From Planctomycetaceae bacterium (GTDB taxonomy: Bacteria > Planctomycetota > Planctomycetia > Pirellulales > Pirellulaceae), in NCBI GenBank assembly GCA_022614795.1, contig JAKEHX010000437.1, positions 1 to 7,471 of the forward strand: a stretch of DNA of 7,471 bases, read 5' to 3'. A model generated the notes under the pieces. It did not search any database. It was not told where the DNA came from and saw only the letters and a program-made list of their open reading frames with translations. The translations under genes were made by a program, and so were the position numbers. This document shows positions 1-5,904 of the stretch, piece by piece (position 1 is the first letter of the stretch; each line of letters begins with the position of its first letter).

Positions 1-42
1 ATTGCAAATTGATCATTGCAAATTGATCATTGCAAATTGGTC
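1..42. repeat. Tandem heptamer/14-mer repeat, three copies
   Basis: Three head-to-tail copies of ATTGCAAATTGATC fill the first 42 bases; the third differs by one base (ATTGGTC at its end). Each 14-mer is itself two related 7-mers (ATTGCAA, ATTGATC). The array begins at base 1, so it probably continues to the left of the window. There are no spacers, so it is not a CRISPR. Related 7-base periodicity recurs at 617-687, 3007-3076 and 3904-3931. No function can be read from the sequence. Confidence 0.85.
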
Positions 43-105
43 CCAGGTAGTGAACCAAACCGGATTATAGGCCGTCTTGAAAGGTGCAGGCCACAGCGAT
101 CGGAG

Positions 106-130
106 CTGGTGGTATAGCTGGTGGTATAGT
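106..130 (+). promoter_or_regulatory. Probable rnpB promoter (extended -10) in a 12-bp tandem duplication
   Basis: TATAGT at 125-130 is preceded by TGG (122-124), an extended -10 arrangement, and lies 6 bases before the start of the RNase P RNA P1 helix at 137, the right distance for a sigma70-type start. No convincing TTGACA-like -35 sits 16-18 bases upstream, which fits an extended -10 promoter. The 12-mer CTGGTGGTATAG occurs twice in tandem (106-117, 118-129), so a second weaker -10-like box, TATAGC, lies at 113-118. Confidence 0.5.
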
Positions 131-136
131 AGAGTT

Positions 137-602
<466 letters not shown>

Positions 603-616
603 CTTTTAATCTGCCA

Positions 617-687
617 CTTGCAATGTTCAATTCGCAATTCGCAATCGGAACCGGCGCAGGAGCCAGCTCAACGATTGCAAATTGCGA
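617..687. repeat. Degenerate heptamer repeats with an inverted partner
   Basis: Just after rnpB the sequence runs in 7-base steps: CTTGCAA (617), TGTTCAA (624), TTCGCAA (631), TTCGCAA (638). After about 25 bases, ATTGCAA and ATTGCGA follow at 674-687. GCAATTCGCAATC (634-646) is the reverse complement, with one mismatch, of GATTGCAAATTGC (673-685), so the two parts could form a 13-bp stem. The region lies between the 3' ends of rnpB and the convergent gene at 704-1120 and might act as a bidirectional stop, but it has no strong GC stem with a T-tract. It resembles the arrays at 1-42 and 3007-3076. Confidence 0.6.
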
Positions 688-703
688 GCGCTAAGGCAGA
701 GGG

Positions 704-1120
704 CTAGGCCTCCGCCTCTTCCGGCACGAACTCGCCGTTGATGACATGCAGCAGCTTGCTGATGCAGAGCTGGTTCATGCTCGTCTTGCGGTCGTGGGCT
801 TCGGCCCGCAGCGATTCGTGCAGGCTCTTGGGCAGGCGAACCGTGATGACGCGGGTCGGCTCCTTGCCTTCAGCCAGAGCACCCCGCTCGCGGAGGCGGG
901 CCAGCATTTGCTGGATTTCTGAGTACTCGGGCGTCTTTTCGAAAGCCGCCAGCTCTTCGGGCGAGGCGAACAGCTTCCGAACGAGGCCATCCACCCCCAG
1001 GACTTCGCGGAAGAACGTGACCCAGTCGGGCTGCTGCTGGAACATTTCGGCAGCGATCCTTTGGGCGGCTTCCTTGCGGTCTTCCGGGGTCTGAACAGGG
1101 GTTGCAACAGCCATCTCCAT
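704..1120 (-). CDS. Small protein with C-terminal ribbon-helix-helix (HicB/Arc-like) domain
   Basis: The product is 138 residues. The C-terminal third fits a ribbon-helix-helix DNA-binding fold: a basic beta strand TRVITVRLP (about 89-97), helix A SLHESLRAEAHDR (99-111) and helix B SMNQLCISKLL (114-124). The SxNQ turn resembles HicB-type antitoxins and Arc/MetJ-like regulators. The N-terminal about 85 residues are charged and probably helical, and I recognise no domain there. The start at 1120 is backed by AAGGAG (1127-1132 on the minus strand) with a 6-base gap; an internal Met at residue 3 is less well placed. No HicA-like toxin or other partner is next to it: rnpB lies downstream and about 490 bases without a gene lie upstream. 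It may be an orphan regulator. Such proteins often repress their own promoter; the TGCTTGCAC motifs upstream are candidate sites. The RHH fold is fairly secure; an antitoxin role is not. Confidence 0.85.
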   Translation of the reverse strand: MEMAVATPVQTPEDRKEAAQRIAAEMFQQQPDWVTFFREVLGVDGLVRKLFASPEELAAFEKTPEYSEIQQMLARLRERGALAEGKEPTRVITVRLPKSLHESLRAEAHDRKTSMNQLCISKLLHVINGEFVPEEAEA

Positions 1121-1237
1121 TGCCGGCTCCTTCCAATGCGTACGGGATAATCAGCGAACACAAGCACTCCGCAGCCACCGAGGCTGGGGTTTGACAAAAA
1201 GTAGAAAACAAGTCAAGAGCAGCACTGAAGTCGTTGC

Positions 1238-1337
1238 AGTGCTTGCACTTAGCGATAGCAGTCGGTGCATGCCCGTTTTTCGTCATGCCTGCGCGATTTG
1301 CCAGCACCGTGGTGCTTGCACAATTCTTGTGCAAGCA
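1238..1337. promoter_or_regulatory. Cluster of three TGCTTGCAC motifs including an 11-bp-arm palindrome
   Basis: The 10-mer GTGCTTGCAC occurs at 1239-1248 and again at 1312-1321, starts 73 bases apart (about seven helical turns). The second copy is the left arm of a perfect inverted repeat, TGCTTGCACAA (1313-1323), loop TTC, TTGTGCAAGCA (1327-1337), so a third copy reads on the minus strand. Around the first copy, AGCACT (1221-1226) and AGTGCT (1238-1243) form a further inverted repeat. Short, phased, palindromic sites between divergent genes are typical of operators. The palindrome has no T-tract, which argues against a terminator. Which protein binds is unknown; the neighbouring ribbon-helix-helix product is the obvious candidate. 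Confidence 0.5.
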
Positions 1338-1413
1338 GAAAAGTCACATCCACCCAAGTGTCTAGCCCGGACCCCCATAAGAACCGCCAAAGTTTCACAA
1401 TGGGCGAGTAGGC

Positions 1414-1516
1414 GGGGCTAGGGCTGGGCGTTAGAGCTAGGGGTAGGGGTTAGGGCTAGGGAAGGAACGAGTGGACCTACGACTGGCCCCTAGCCCTAGC
1501 CCCCAGCCCTAGCCCC
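1414..1516. repeat. Telomere-like G-rich inverted repeat with G-quadruplex motif
   Basis: The 15-mer GGGGCTAGGGCTGGG (1414-1428) is the exact reverse complement of 1502-1516. An inner pair, GGGCTAGGG (1453-1461) and CCCTAGCCC (1488-1496), is also perfect. Between them 1440-1461 carries four G-runs separated by TA, TTA and CTA, a textbook G-quadruplex pattern on the + strand. The C-rich half (1487-1516) consists of CCCTAG/CCCAG repeats. The central spacer (about 1462-1487) is unrelated sequence. This looks like a dispersed repeat with inverted ends rather than a gene. Confidence 0.8.
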
Positions 1517-1612
1517 TCTTAATTCCGTGCCGCTGCCAATCGAATTTTTTTGGCAATTCGTCATACTGAGTCGGTCGCGAGCATTCGTCTCGCGGTGTTG
1601 ACGGGGCTTATA

Positions 1613-2995
1613 GTGGCAAAACGTAACGTCTTTCGAGACAAGGCTCTGATGAGCGGCCTGGTGACCCAGGCCCAGCTCGACACCGCGCTATTGACGGCTG
1701 CGGTCGGCACGTCGGGCGAGTCGCTGGCGGCCACGGAAATCGACGACGAGCTGCTGGCCGCACGCCTCGTCGAGATGGGCGTGCTGACGCCTTATCAGGC
1801 TCAGGAAATCAAAAGCGGCCGCGACAAGTTCACGCTCAAGGACTACACGATTACGGGCTGGATCGGCCAAGGGGGCATGGGCCGGGTCTATCTGGGCGTG
1901 CACCAGGTGCTCGGCCGGCAATGTGCGATCAAGGTGCTGCCGTTCGAGCGCGCCACACCCGAGGCGATCAGCAACTTCATGCGCGAGGCCCGCACGCAGG
2001 CCCAGCTCGATCATCCCAATCTCGTGCGCGTCTACGACGCCGGCCGCGACGGCAGTACGCACTTCCTGGTCGTCGAATATGTCCCCGGCACCGATCTCCG
2101 CAAAGTGGTTCGTTCGCAAGGGCCGCTGACCCAGCAGCAAGCGGCGAGCGTGATTCTTCAGGCAGCGCGTGGCCTGGACTATGCCCACAAGCGCGGGCTC
2201 ATTCACCGCGACGTCAAGCCAGGCAACATCCTGGTCACCGCGGAAGGGAATGCGAAGGTGTCGGACCTGGGCCTGGCGGGCTTCGTGCACGAGGGCTTGA
2301 GCGACCCGCGAGCAGGCAAGATCGTGGGCACCGCCGATTACCTGTCGCCGGAACAGATCAGCGCACCCTTCGACGTCACCCACACCACCGACATCTACTC
2401 GCTGGGCTGTACGCTCTATTACTCGGTGTGCGGCAAGGTTCCGTTCCCGGGCGGCACGACGAAGGAAAAGGCCTATCGTCACGGCCACGATACACCCTGG
2501 CATCCGCGGCGGTTCAATCCCGACCTCCACGAAGAGTTCGTCGAGGTCATCGCCGACATGATGGAGAAGAATCCCAAATCGCGCATCCAGAGCGCTGCCG
2601 AGGTGGTGTCGCGGCTGGAGCTGTTCGCCGACATTCAGACGCCGATTCAGTCGCGCGAGGACATGCGTTCGCCGTGGCTTAGCGGGCCGATTCCTTCCAG
2701 CCCCGAGGACGAGCGCGTGGATCTGGGGCTCGACGACGGCGGCGAGTTGTCGGCCAGCGCCGACGCCAGCGCCAGCCAGGCTTCTCAGGGAACGATCTCC
2801 GCCGCCGCGCAGGAAACGGCGGCGCTACGGCCCGCCAAGCCCCGGCCGTTGCCGGGGGGACAACCGCTGGAAGCCAGTCCCGAGCAGCTTTCGCCGATGG
2901 CCATCGTGGCCTTGACGCTGGTGATCTCGATTCCCGTCGCGATGGTGGCCGGGGCGCTGATTGCGACGCTCGCCCTGCGAATGTTCGGCGGATAG
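1613..2995 (+). CDS. Membrane-anchored Hanks-type Ser/Thr protein kinase
   Basis: The 460-residue product should phosphorylate Ser/Thr of target proteins using ATP. Numbered from the GTG at 1613: a helical N-terminal module (about 5-70), seen in many planctomycete kinases; glycine loop GQGGMGRV (85-92); catalytic Lys107 in CAIK; helix-C Glu125; HRD with Asp200, Lys202 and Asn205; metal-binding DLG (218-220) in place of DFG; SPE (245-247); DIYSLG (260-265). All catalytic residues are present, so it should be active. A low-complexity Ser/Ala/Pro linker (about 350-428) leads to one hydrophobic helix (429-455) at the extreme C-terminus, so the kinase is tail-anchored facing the cytoplasm, with no external sensor domain. 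The frame is open back to a TTG at 1550, but the added 21 residues match nothing expected and contain a hairpin, so GTG 1613 is preferred; ATG 1649, with AAGG 5 bases upstream, is possible but would cut into the N-terminal module. The sigma-factor gene lies 115 bp downstream. Substrates are unknown. Confidence 0.93.
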   Translation: MAKRNVFRDKALMSGLVTQAQLDTALLTAAVGTSGESLAATEIDDELLAARLVEMGVLTPYQAQEIKSGRDKFTLKDYTITGWIGQGGMGRVYLGVHQVLGRQCAIKVLPFERATPEAISNFMREARTQAQLDHPNLVRVYDAGRDGSTHFLVVEYVPGTDLRKVVRSQGPLTQQQAASVILQAARGLDYAHKRGLIHRDVKPGNILVTAEGNAKVSDLGLAGFVHEGLSDPRAGKIVGTADYLSPEQISAPFDVTHTTDIYSLGCTLYYSVCGKVPFPGGTTKEKAYRHGHDTPWHPRRFNPDLHEEFVEVIADMMEKNPKSRIQSAAEVVSRLELFADIQTPIQSREDMRSPWLSGPIPSSPEDERVDLGLDDGGELSASADASASQASQGTISAAAQETAALRPAKPRPLPGGQPLEASPEQLSPMAIVALTLVISIPVAMVAGALIATLALRMFGG

Positions 2996-3006
2996 ACGAG
3001 TTCAAC

Positions 3007-3076
3007 GTTCCAAGTTTCATGTTTCAAGTTGCAAGTTCGAGACTTGAAACCTGAAACTTGGAACCTGAAACTTGTC
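3007..3076. repeat. Inverted heptamer array (GTTTCAA family)
   Basis: The gap after the kinase gene is built of ten 7-base units in two opposed blocks. Five units near GTTTCAA run forward (3007-3041: GTTCCAA, GTTTCAT, GTTTCAA, GTTGCAA, GTTCGAG). Five near ACCTGAA or ACTTGAA, the same motif reversed, follow (3042-3076). The blocks pair: 3008-3029 and 3042-3063 match at 21 of 22 positions around a 12-base loop, giving a long hairpin. No T-tract follows. It fills most of the space between the kinase and sigma-factor genes, so it may reduce read-through or act on the transcript. Confidence 0.85.
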
Positions 3077-3110
3077 GTCGTGAGGGATTCTCCCCGCACC
3101 GGGAACTTTG

Positions 3111-3683
3111 ATGGCAGTGATGACCGCTGCCGACAAGCCGCCGCCCGTTTCCAATGGCTGCGTCCTCGACTGGGCGCGGTCGCTGGCCGAGCACCAGCCT
3201 TGGCTGGCGCGGGTCATCGCCGCCCGCACCGGTGAGCCGCACGCCGTCGAGGAAATCTGGCAGCAGGTGGCGTTGGCCGCGGTCGAGCAGCGCTGGCCGC
3301 TGGCTGACGCGACCAAGGTCGGGCCCTGGCTGCACCGCCTGGCAGTAGTGGCATCCGCCCGCTATCGCCGCCAACAAGGCCGCGGCCGCCGGGCCCTGGC
3401 CGGCTGGGCCGATATCCGGCGTCACGCCGGCCGCCTGCCGGACGATCCACTCGGATGGCTGATGCGCCAGGAGCGGCTCGACCTGACCCGCGAGGCCCTG
3501 GCCCGCATGGATGGCCGCGACGCCGAGGTCCTGGTGCTCAAGTATGGCCAGCGGTGGAGCTATCGCCAGATCGCCGCACATTTGGGAATCACCGAAAAGG
3601 CGGTCGATTGCCGGCTGCTGCGGGCGCGCGACCGGCTGCGGCAGGAACTGACCGCCATGGGAATCAAGGGGGAAGAAGAATGA
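3111..3683 (+). CDS. ECF-type RNA polymerase sigma factor
   Basis: The product is 190 residues, the usual ECF size, and should direct RNA polymerase to a specific promoter set. Region 2 is recognisable but divergent: HAVEEIWQQVALAAV (44-58) occupies the 2.1-2.2 core-binding position, and VGPWLHRLAVVASARYRR (70-87) fits 2.3-2.4, where ECF proteins have a WL-R-A-N pattern. Region 4 is clear: REALARMDGRDAEVLVLKY (127-145) then the helix-turn-helix WSYRQIAAHLGITEKAV (149-165) and the RARDRLRQEL recognition end (171-180). ATG 3111 is chosen; TTG directly before it and ATG 3120 are alternatives, none with a strong ribosome site (a weak GGGA at 3102). Its stop overlaps the next start as ATGA, a classic sigma/anti-sigma arrangement implying translational coupling. 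Planctomycetes have ECF groups linked to Ser/Thr kinases, and the kinase gene lies directly upstream. The C-terminal tail GIKGEEE is not part of the conserved domain. Confidence 0.92.
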   Translation: MAVMTAADKPPPVSNGCVLDWARSLAEHQPWLARVIAARTGEPHAVEEIWQQVALAAVEQRWPLADATKVGPWLHRLAVVASARYRRQQGRGRRALAGWADIRRHAGRLPDDPLGWLMRQERLDLTREALARMDGRDAEVLVLKYGQRWSYRQIAAHLGITEKAVDCRLLRARDRLRQELTAMGIKGEEE

Positions 3684-4357
3684 CTAGTCCGCTATTCGGC
3701 GCCGACGTCGTGTCGGCCCAGATCGATCGGCTCGTATCGGGCGACCTGCCCGAAAGCGATCGCCGCAGCCTGCTGGCATGGCTCGATGAAGAGCCCTCGC
3801 GGTGGCGCACTTGCGCCTTGGCATTTCTGGAGGCGCAGACGTGGGAACAAGCAGTGGCGTGGCCGGAGGAGACTCGGGAGGGCGAGGCTCCTGCCGAGCC
3901 GAGGGTTCAGGGTTCGGGGTTCAGAGTTCAGGGAAGTAGTGGGCTGGCCAATAGAACGTGGATTCATTGGTTGGCCATCGCGGGACTCCTCCTCATCGCG
4001 TTTGGAGCCGGCGCGTGGTCGGCGTGGAGCTATTTGCCGCGGCCCGCGCCCGCGATGCCGCCCATGGTTGCTTCCGGCCCCCAACGCCCGATCGATCCGC
4101 TGCTGGCCACGGTATCAGTCCGCACCAACCTCGATCCCCGCTTGCAGGCCCAGTTGATGGTGCCCGTTGAACCGGCTGCCGAGCCCTCTGGCGGCGCTTT
4201 GTCGATTTCCGATTACGACCGCGCGCAGTGGGAACGCCGCGGCTATGAATTGGTCGAGGAAACTCGCTACCTCCCCGCCAAGATGCCCGACGGCCGGCCC
4301 GTCATGGTCCCCGTGAAACGGGTCCGTTTGAAGCTCAAGGGTACGCCCGTGTCGTGA
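3680..4357 (+). CDS. Anti-sigma-like single-pass membrane protein
   Basis: The 225-residue product has a short acidic cytoplasmic domain (about 10-60; motif DRLVSGDLPESDRRSLLAWLDEEPSRW kept here as residues 16-42), one membrane helix (about 96-118) and a C-terminal external domain of about 105 residues ending in a conserved-looking DGRPVMVPVKRVRLKLK. Topology and ATGA overlap with the sigma gene point to an anti-sigma factor that holds the sigma at the membrane. It lacks the HxxxCxxC of zinc-containing anti-sigmas. The start at 3680 has AAGGGGGAAG just upstream; the frame is open further back to 3455 but that part overlaps the sigma gene out of frame. Residues 66-87, between the N-terminal domain and the membrane helix, are encoded by two repeat elements (3875-3933) and look like an insertion. 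It ends 38 bp before the PDZ gene. The anti-sigma role is inferred from context and architecture, not from direct recognition of a family. Confidence 0.85.
   Translation: MTSPLFGADVVSAQIDRLVSGDLPESDRRSLLAWLDEEPSRWRTCALAFLEAQTWEQAVAWPEETREGEAPAEPRVQGSGFRVQGSSGLANRTWIHWLAIAGLLLIAFGAGAWSAWSYLPRPAPAMPPMVASGPQRPIDPLLATVSVRTNLDPRLQAQLMVPVEPAAEPSGGALSISDYDRAQWERRGYELVEETRYLPAKMPDGRPVMVPVKRVRLKLKGTPVS
3875..3933. repeat. Two repeat elements inside the anti-sigma-like gene
   Basis: Element one (3875-3903) encodes REGEAPAEP and contains the hairpin GGCTC (3886-3890), CTGCC, GAGCC (3896-3900). Element two is four 7-base units, GGTTCAG (3904), GGTTCGG (3911), GGTTCAG (3918) and AGTTCAG (3925), followed by GG, encoding VQGSGFRVQG. 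The GGTTCAG unit is close to the ACCTGAA complement used in the array at 3007-3076. Both elements keep the frame open. Confidence 0.8.
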
Positions 4358-4395
4358 ACGCAACTAATACCTTCTCCTCCGTGAGGACGAAAACC

Positions 4396-5586
4396 ATGAA
4401 ATGCCTGATCCTTCACCGATTTGTTCTTGCGGCGAGTTTGTGTCTCGCCGCAACTGCGGCACAAGCCGATGAGCCCGCTAAGGCCGAAGCGGAGAAAAAA
4501 ACGCAGGCCGATGAGGTTCGTTACCACGAGGATCTGAATCTCCTGCACTCTCGGATCCGCCTGGCCAACGAGATCAATCGATTTTCCGACTTTGACGCTG
4601 AAGTCGCCTTGCTGTACGCGAACGGACTGGGCGTCGATGTCGCCGTGCCCGATGCGGCCCTCAAGGCCCAGCTCAATCTGCCCGACGGCAAAGGACTGAC
4701 GGTCACGCAAGTTCCGGACGACAGCATCGGCGGCAAAGCGGGCCTTAAGGTGCACGACGTAATTGTCCAAGTGAACGACGAGGCAGTGGGCGAGCCGGCC
4801 GCGCTGGGCAAGCTGCTCGATGCGGCCGACGGCAAGTCGGTCAAGATCAGGCTGTGGCGGGCCGGCAAACAGACCCAGCTGGAAGCGCTGCCCAAGAAGC
4901 CCGAATTAGTCCGGCTCAAGCTCAATGAGATCAAGTTCACCGACCTCGACAATGAAGTCCTGGTGAGTTCCGAGCGATACCGCATCGGAGTGACGCTCTC
5001 CGAAGCCGATGAAACGCTCCGCCAGCAGCTGCGCCTGGCCTCCGGCGAGGGGCTGGTCGTCACCGACGTCGCTGCCGACAGTGCCGCCGCCAAAGCTGGA
5101 ATTCAGATGCATGACGTGCTCACGATGCTCGACGGCAAACGGCTGACGACGGTCGAGGCCATCAATGCCCAGATTCAGGAGCTCAGGGACAAATCGGTCG
5201 AGTTGCGGCTGCTCCGCAGCGGCAAGGAGGTGACGGTTCAAATCGCAGCCATCAAGACCCACGAGGCCGCCTTCACCGATCGGCCCACAGTAGTCTGGGG
5301 CTCGCGCAACTGCCGGGATTGCCATGTCGCCGATGCGGCGCATCAGCGCCTGGCCTGGACGTTCGGCGCGAGCCGGTCCGCCTGGACCGACGGGCATCAC
5401 CACAAGCTCTTTCAATATGAGGACGCTGTTCGAGCCCGAATCGCTGCCGCCCAGCAACCTGGCGGCACAGCCCCGCCCCAGAAACAAATCGAGGCGCTAA
5501 AGGGACAGCTTGCCGAGATGCAAAAGACGCTGGCGGACCTGGAGCAATCGCTCCAGCAACCGGCCAAGGAGGAGGAGAAGAAATAG
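4396..5586 (+). CDS. Secreted protein with two PDZ domains and a CxxCH motif
   Basis: Numbered from ATG 4396 the product has 396 residues. A signal peptide (Lys2, Arg8, hydrophobic 9-20) with cleavage likely after AQA at 24 sends it out of the cytoplasm. Two PDZ-like domains follow: about 76-165, with GLTVTQVPDDSIGGKAGLKVHDVIVQVN, split here as 100-112 and 113-127, and about 195-285, with GLVVTDVAADSAAAKAG (219-235) then IQMHDVLTMLDGK (236-248). Then comes NCRDCH (305-310), a CxxCH motif of covalent heme-c type, a His-rich DGHHHK (332-337), and a C-terminal segment (362-395) predicted to be coiled coil. There is no trypsin-like or metalloprotease catalytic motif, so it is not DegP or RseP; it may bind peptides or scaffold. 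ATG 4396 is chosen because GAGG (4383-4386) precedes it and it begins the signal peptide; an in-frame GTG at 4354 overlaps the upstream stop but would bury the signal. Heme attachment is possible, not shown: one CxxCH can also bind metal or be incidental. Confidence 0.9.
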   Translation: MKCLILHRFVLAASLCLAATAAQADEPAKAEAEKKTQADEVRYHEDLNLLHSRIRLANEINRFSDFDAEVALLYANGLGVDVAVPDAALKAQLNLPDGKGLTVTQVPDDSIGGKAGLKVHDVIVQVNDEAVGEPAALGKLLDAADGKSVKIRLWRAGKQTQLEALPKKPELVRLKLNEIKFTDLDNEVLVSSERYRIGVTLSEADETLRQQLRLASGEGLVVTDVAADSAAAKAGIQMHDVLTMLDGKRLTTVEAINAQIQELRDKSVELRLLRSGKEVTVQIAAIKTHEAAFTDRPTVVWGSRNCRDCHVADAAHQRLAWTFGASRSAWTDGHHHKLFQYEDAVRARIAAAQQPGGTAPPQKQIEALKGQLAEMQKTLADLEQSLQQPAKEEEKK

Positions 5587-5650
5587 CACTTGCTGGCGGT
5601 GGCTGGAAACTTGGCCTAGCACCCTCCCAAACCCCCCTTCATATCCTTGC

Positions 5651-5684
5651 CGCCGCAACGGGATCGGAAACTCCCGTTGCGGCG
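5651..5684. terminator. GC-rich hairpin after the PDZ gene, terminator-like without T-tract
   Basis: CGCCGCAACGGGA (5651-5663) pairs perfectly with TCCCGTTGCGGCG (5672-5684) around an 8-base loop, 65 bases after the PDZ stop codon. The stem is strong enough to end the sigma/anti-sigma/PDZ transcript, but ATCTCGTTCC follows rather than a T-run, so a Rho-independent stop is unproven. It may equally be a repeat or an RNA-stabilising 3' structure. Confidence 0.4.
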
Positions 5685-5715
5685 ATCTCGTTCCGCCCTT
5701 CTCACGATGGCCGTC

Positions 5716-5809
5716 TTCTCTGTGGCCTGAAAGACCAACCTGCGATAGCCCAGGCCGCAGGCGCCTGCGGCCTGGGCTGCCGCATGTTGCCCCCTTGGGG
5801 CACAGAGAA
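5716..5809. repeat. Large nested palindrome, 30-bp perfect core
   Basis: The core GCCCAGGCCGCAGGC (5748-5762) is followed with no spacer by its exact reverse complement (5763-5777). The stem continues through A5747-T5778 and, past two weak positions, TGCG (5741-5744) with CGCA (5781-5784). An outer pair, TTCTCTGTG (5716-5724) and CACAGAGAA (5801-5809), is also perfect, and GCCCC-CTT-GGGGC (5789-5801) makes a small side hairpin. The nesting suggests a dispersed repetitive element capable of a long hairpin or cruciform. Confidence 0.8.
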
Positions 5810-5875
5810 CATCTGCCCCGCGGCCGGCCGCCGGCTGCGAATTCATGGCCTAGAGTTGGATCGGCGGCGCTACCT

Positions 5876-5904
5876 TTGACAGGCCCGCAAAGGGGCCGGA
5901 TACT
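5876..5904 (+). promoter_or_regulatory. Sigma70-type promoter for mgtE
   Basis: TTGACA (5876-5881) is a consensus -35. After a 17-base spacer comes GATACT (5899-5904), a fair -10. Transcription would start near 5911, leaving a leader of about 75 bases before the mgtE ATG. The spacer contains an inverted repeat, GGCCC (5882-5886) and GGGCC (5893-5897), which could be a repressor site. The leader has one short hairpin, GTGGC-TCCAG-GCCAC (5941-5955). It is too short for a known M-box-type magnesium riboswitch and I see none. Confidence 0.6.

Larger units (their letters stand above)
1121..1612. other. Gene-free stretch between divergent genes
   Basis: About 490 bases separate the divergent starts of the ribbon-helix-helix gene (-) and the kinase gene (+). 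No frame here has a credible start, ribosome site and protein-like composition. It holds the TGCTTGCAC motif cluster (1238-1337), a G-rich inverted repeat (1414-1516), a run of seven T with one more across 1545-1551, and a 6-bp hairpin CGCGAG/CTCGCG (1576-1594) just before the kinase start. Promoters for both flanking genes must lie in or near it, but I cannot name a convincing -35/-10 pair; TTGACA at 1191-1196 has no good -10 at the usual distance. Confidence 0.6.

Noticed and set aside
1..42. CRISPR array
   Set aside because: The copies are contiguous, only 14 bases long and have no unique spacers; no cas genes are present.
1191..1421. 76-codon + strand frame with Cys pairs (CAICQHRGAC)
   Set aside because: It starts at a TTG with no ribosome site, runs through the palindrome cluster and ends in the G-rich repeat; the cysteines follow from the repeats and it resembles no known small zinc protein.
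1550..1612. Upstream TTG start for the kinase
   Set aside because: The 21 extra codons contain a 6-bp hairpin, have no Shine-Dalgarno and precede the usual N-terminus of this kinase type; GTG 1613 is preferred, though not proven.
1688..2530. 280-codon frame antisense to the kinase
   Set aside because: It is a mirror of the kinase codons (high third-position GC gives long antisense frames); no domain is recognisable, whereas the + strand frame shows every kinase motif.
3060..3082. ECF-type promoter (GGAACC ... CGTC) before the sigma gene
   Set aside because: GGAACC at 3060 and CGTC at 3076 are only 10 bases apart instead of about 16, and GGAACC belongs to the heptamer array.
3455..3679. 75-codon N-terminal extension of the anti-sigma-like frame
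   Set aside because: It overlaps the sigma factor's region 4 coding sequence in another frame and is Pro/Arg-rich; ATG 3680 has a good ribosome site and the expected ATGA overlap.
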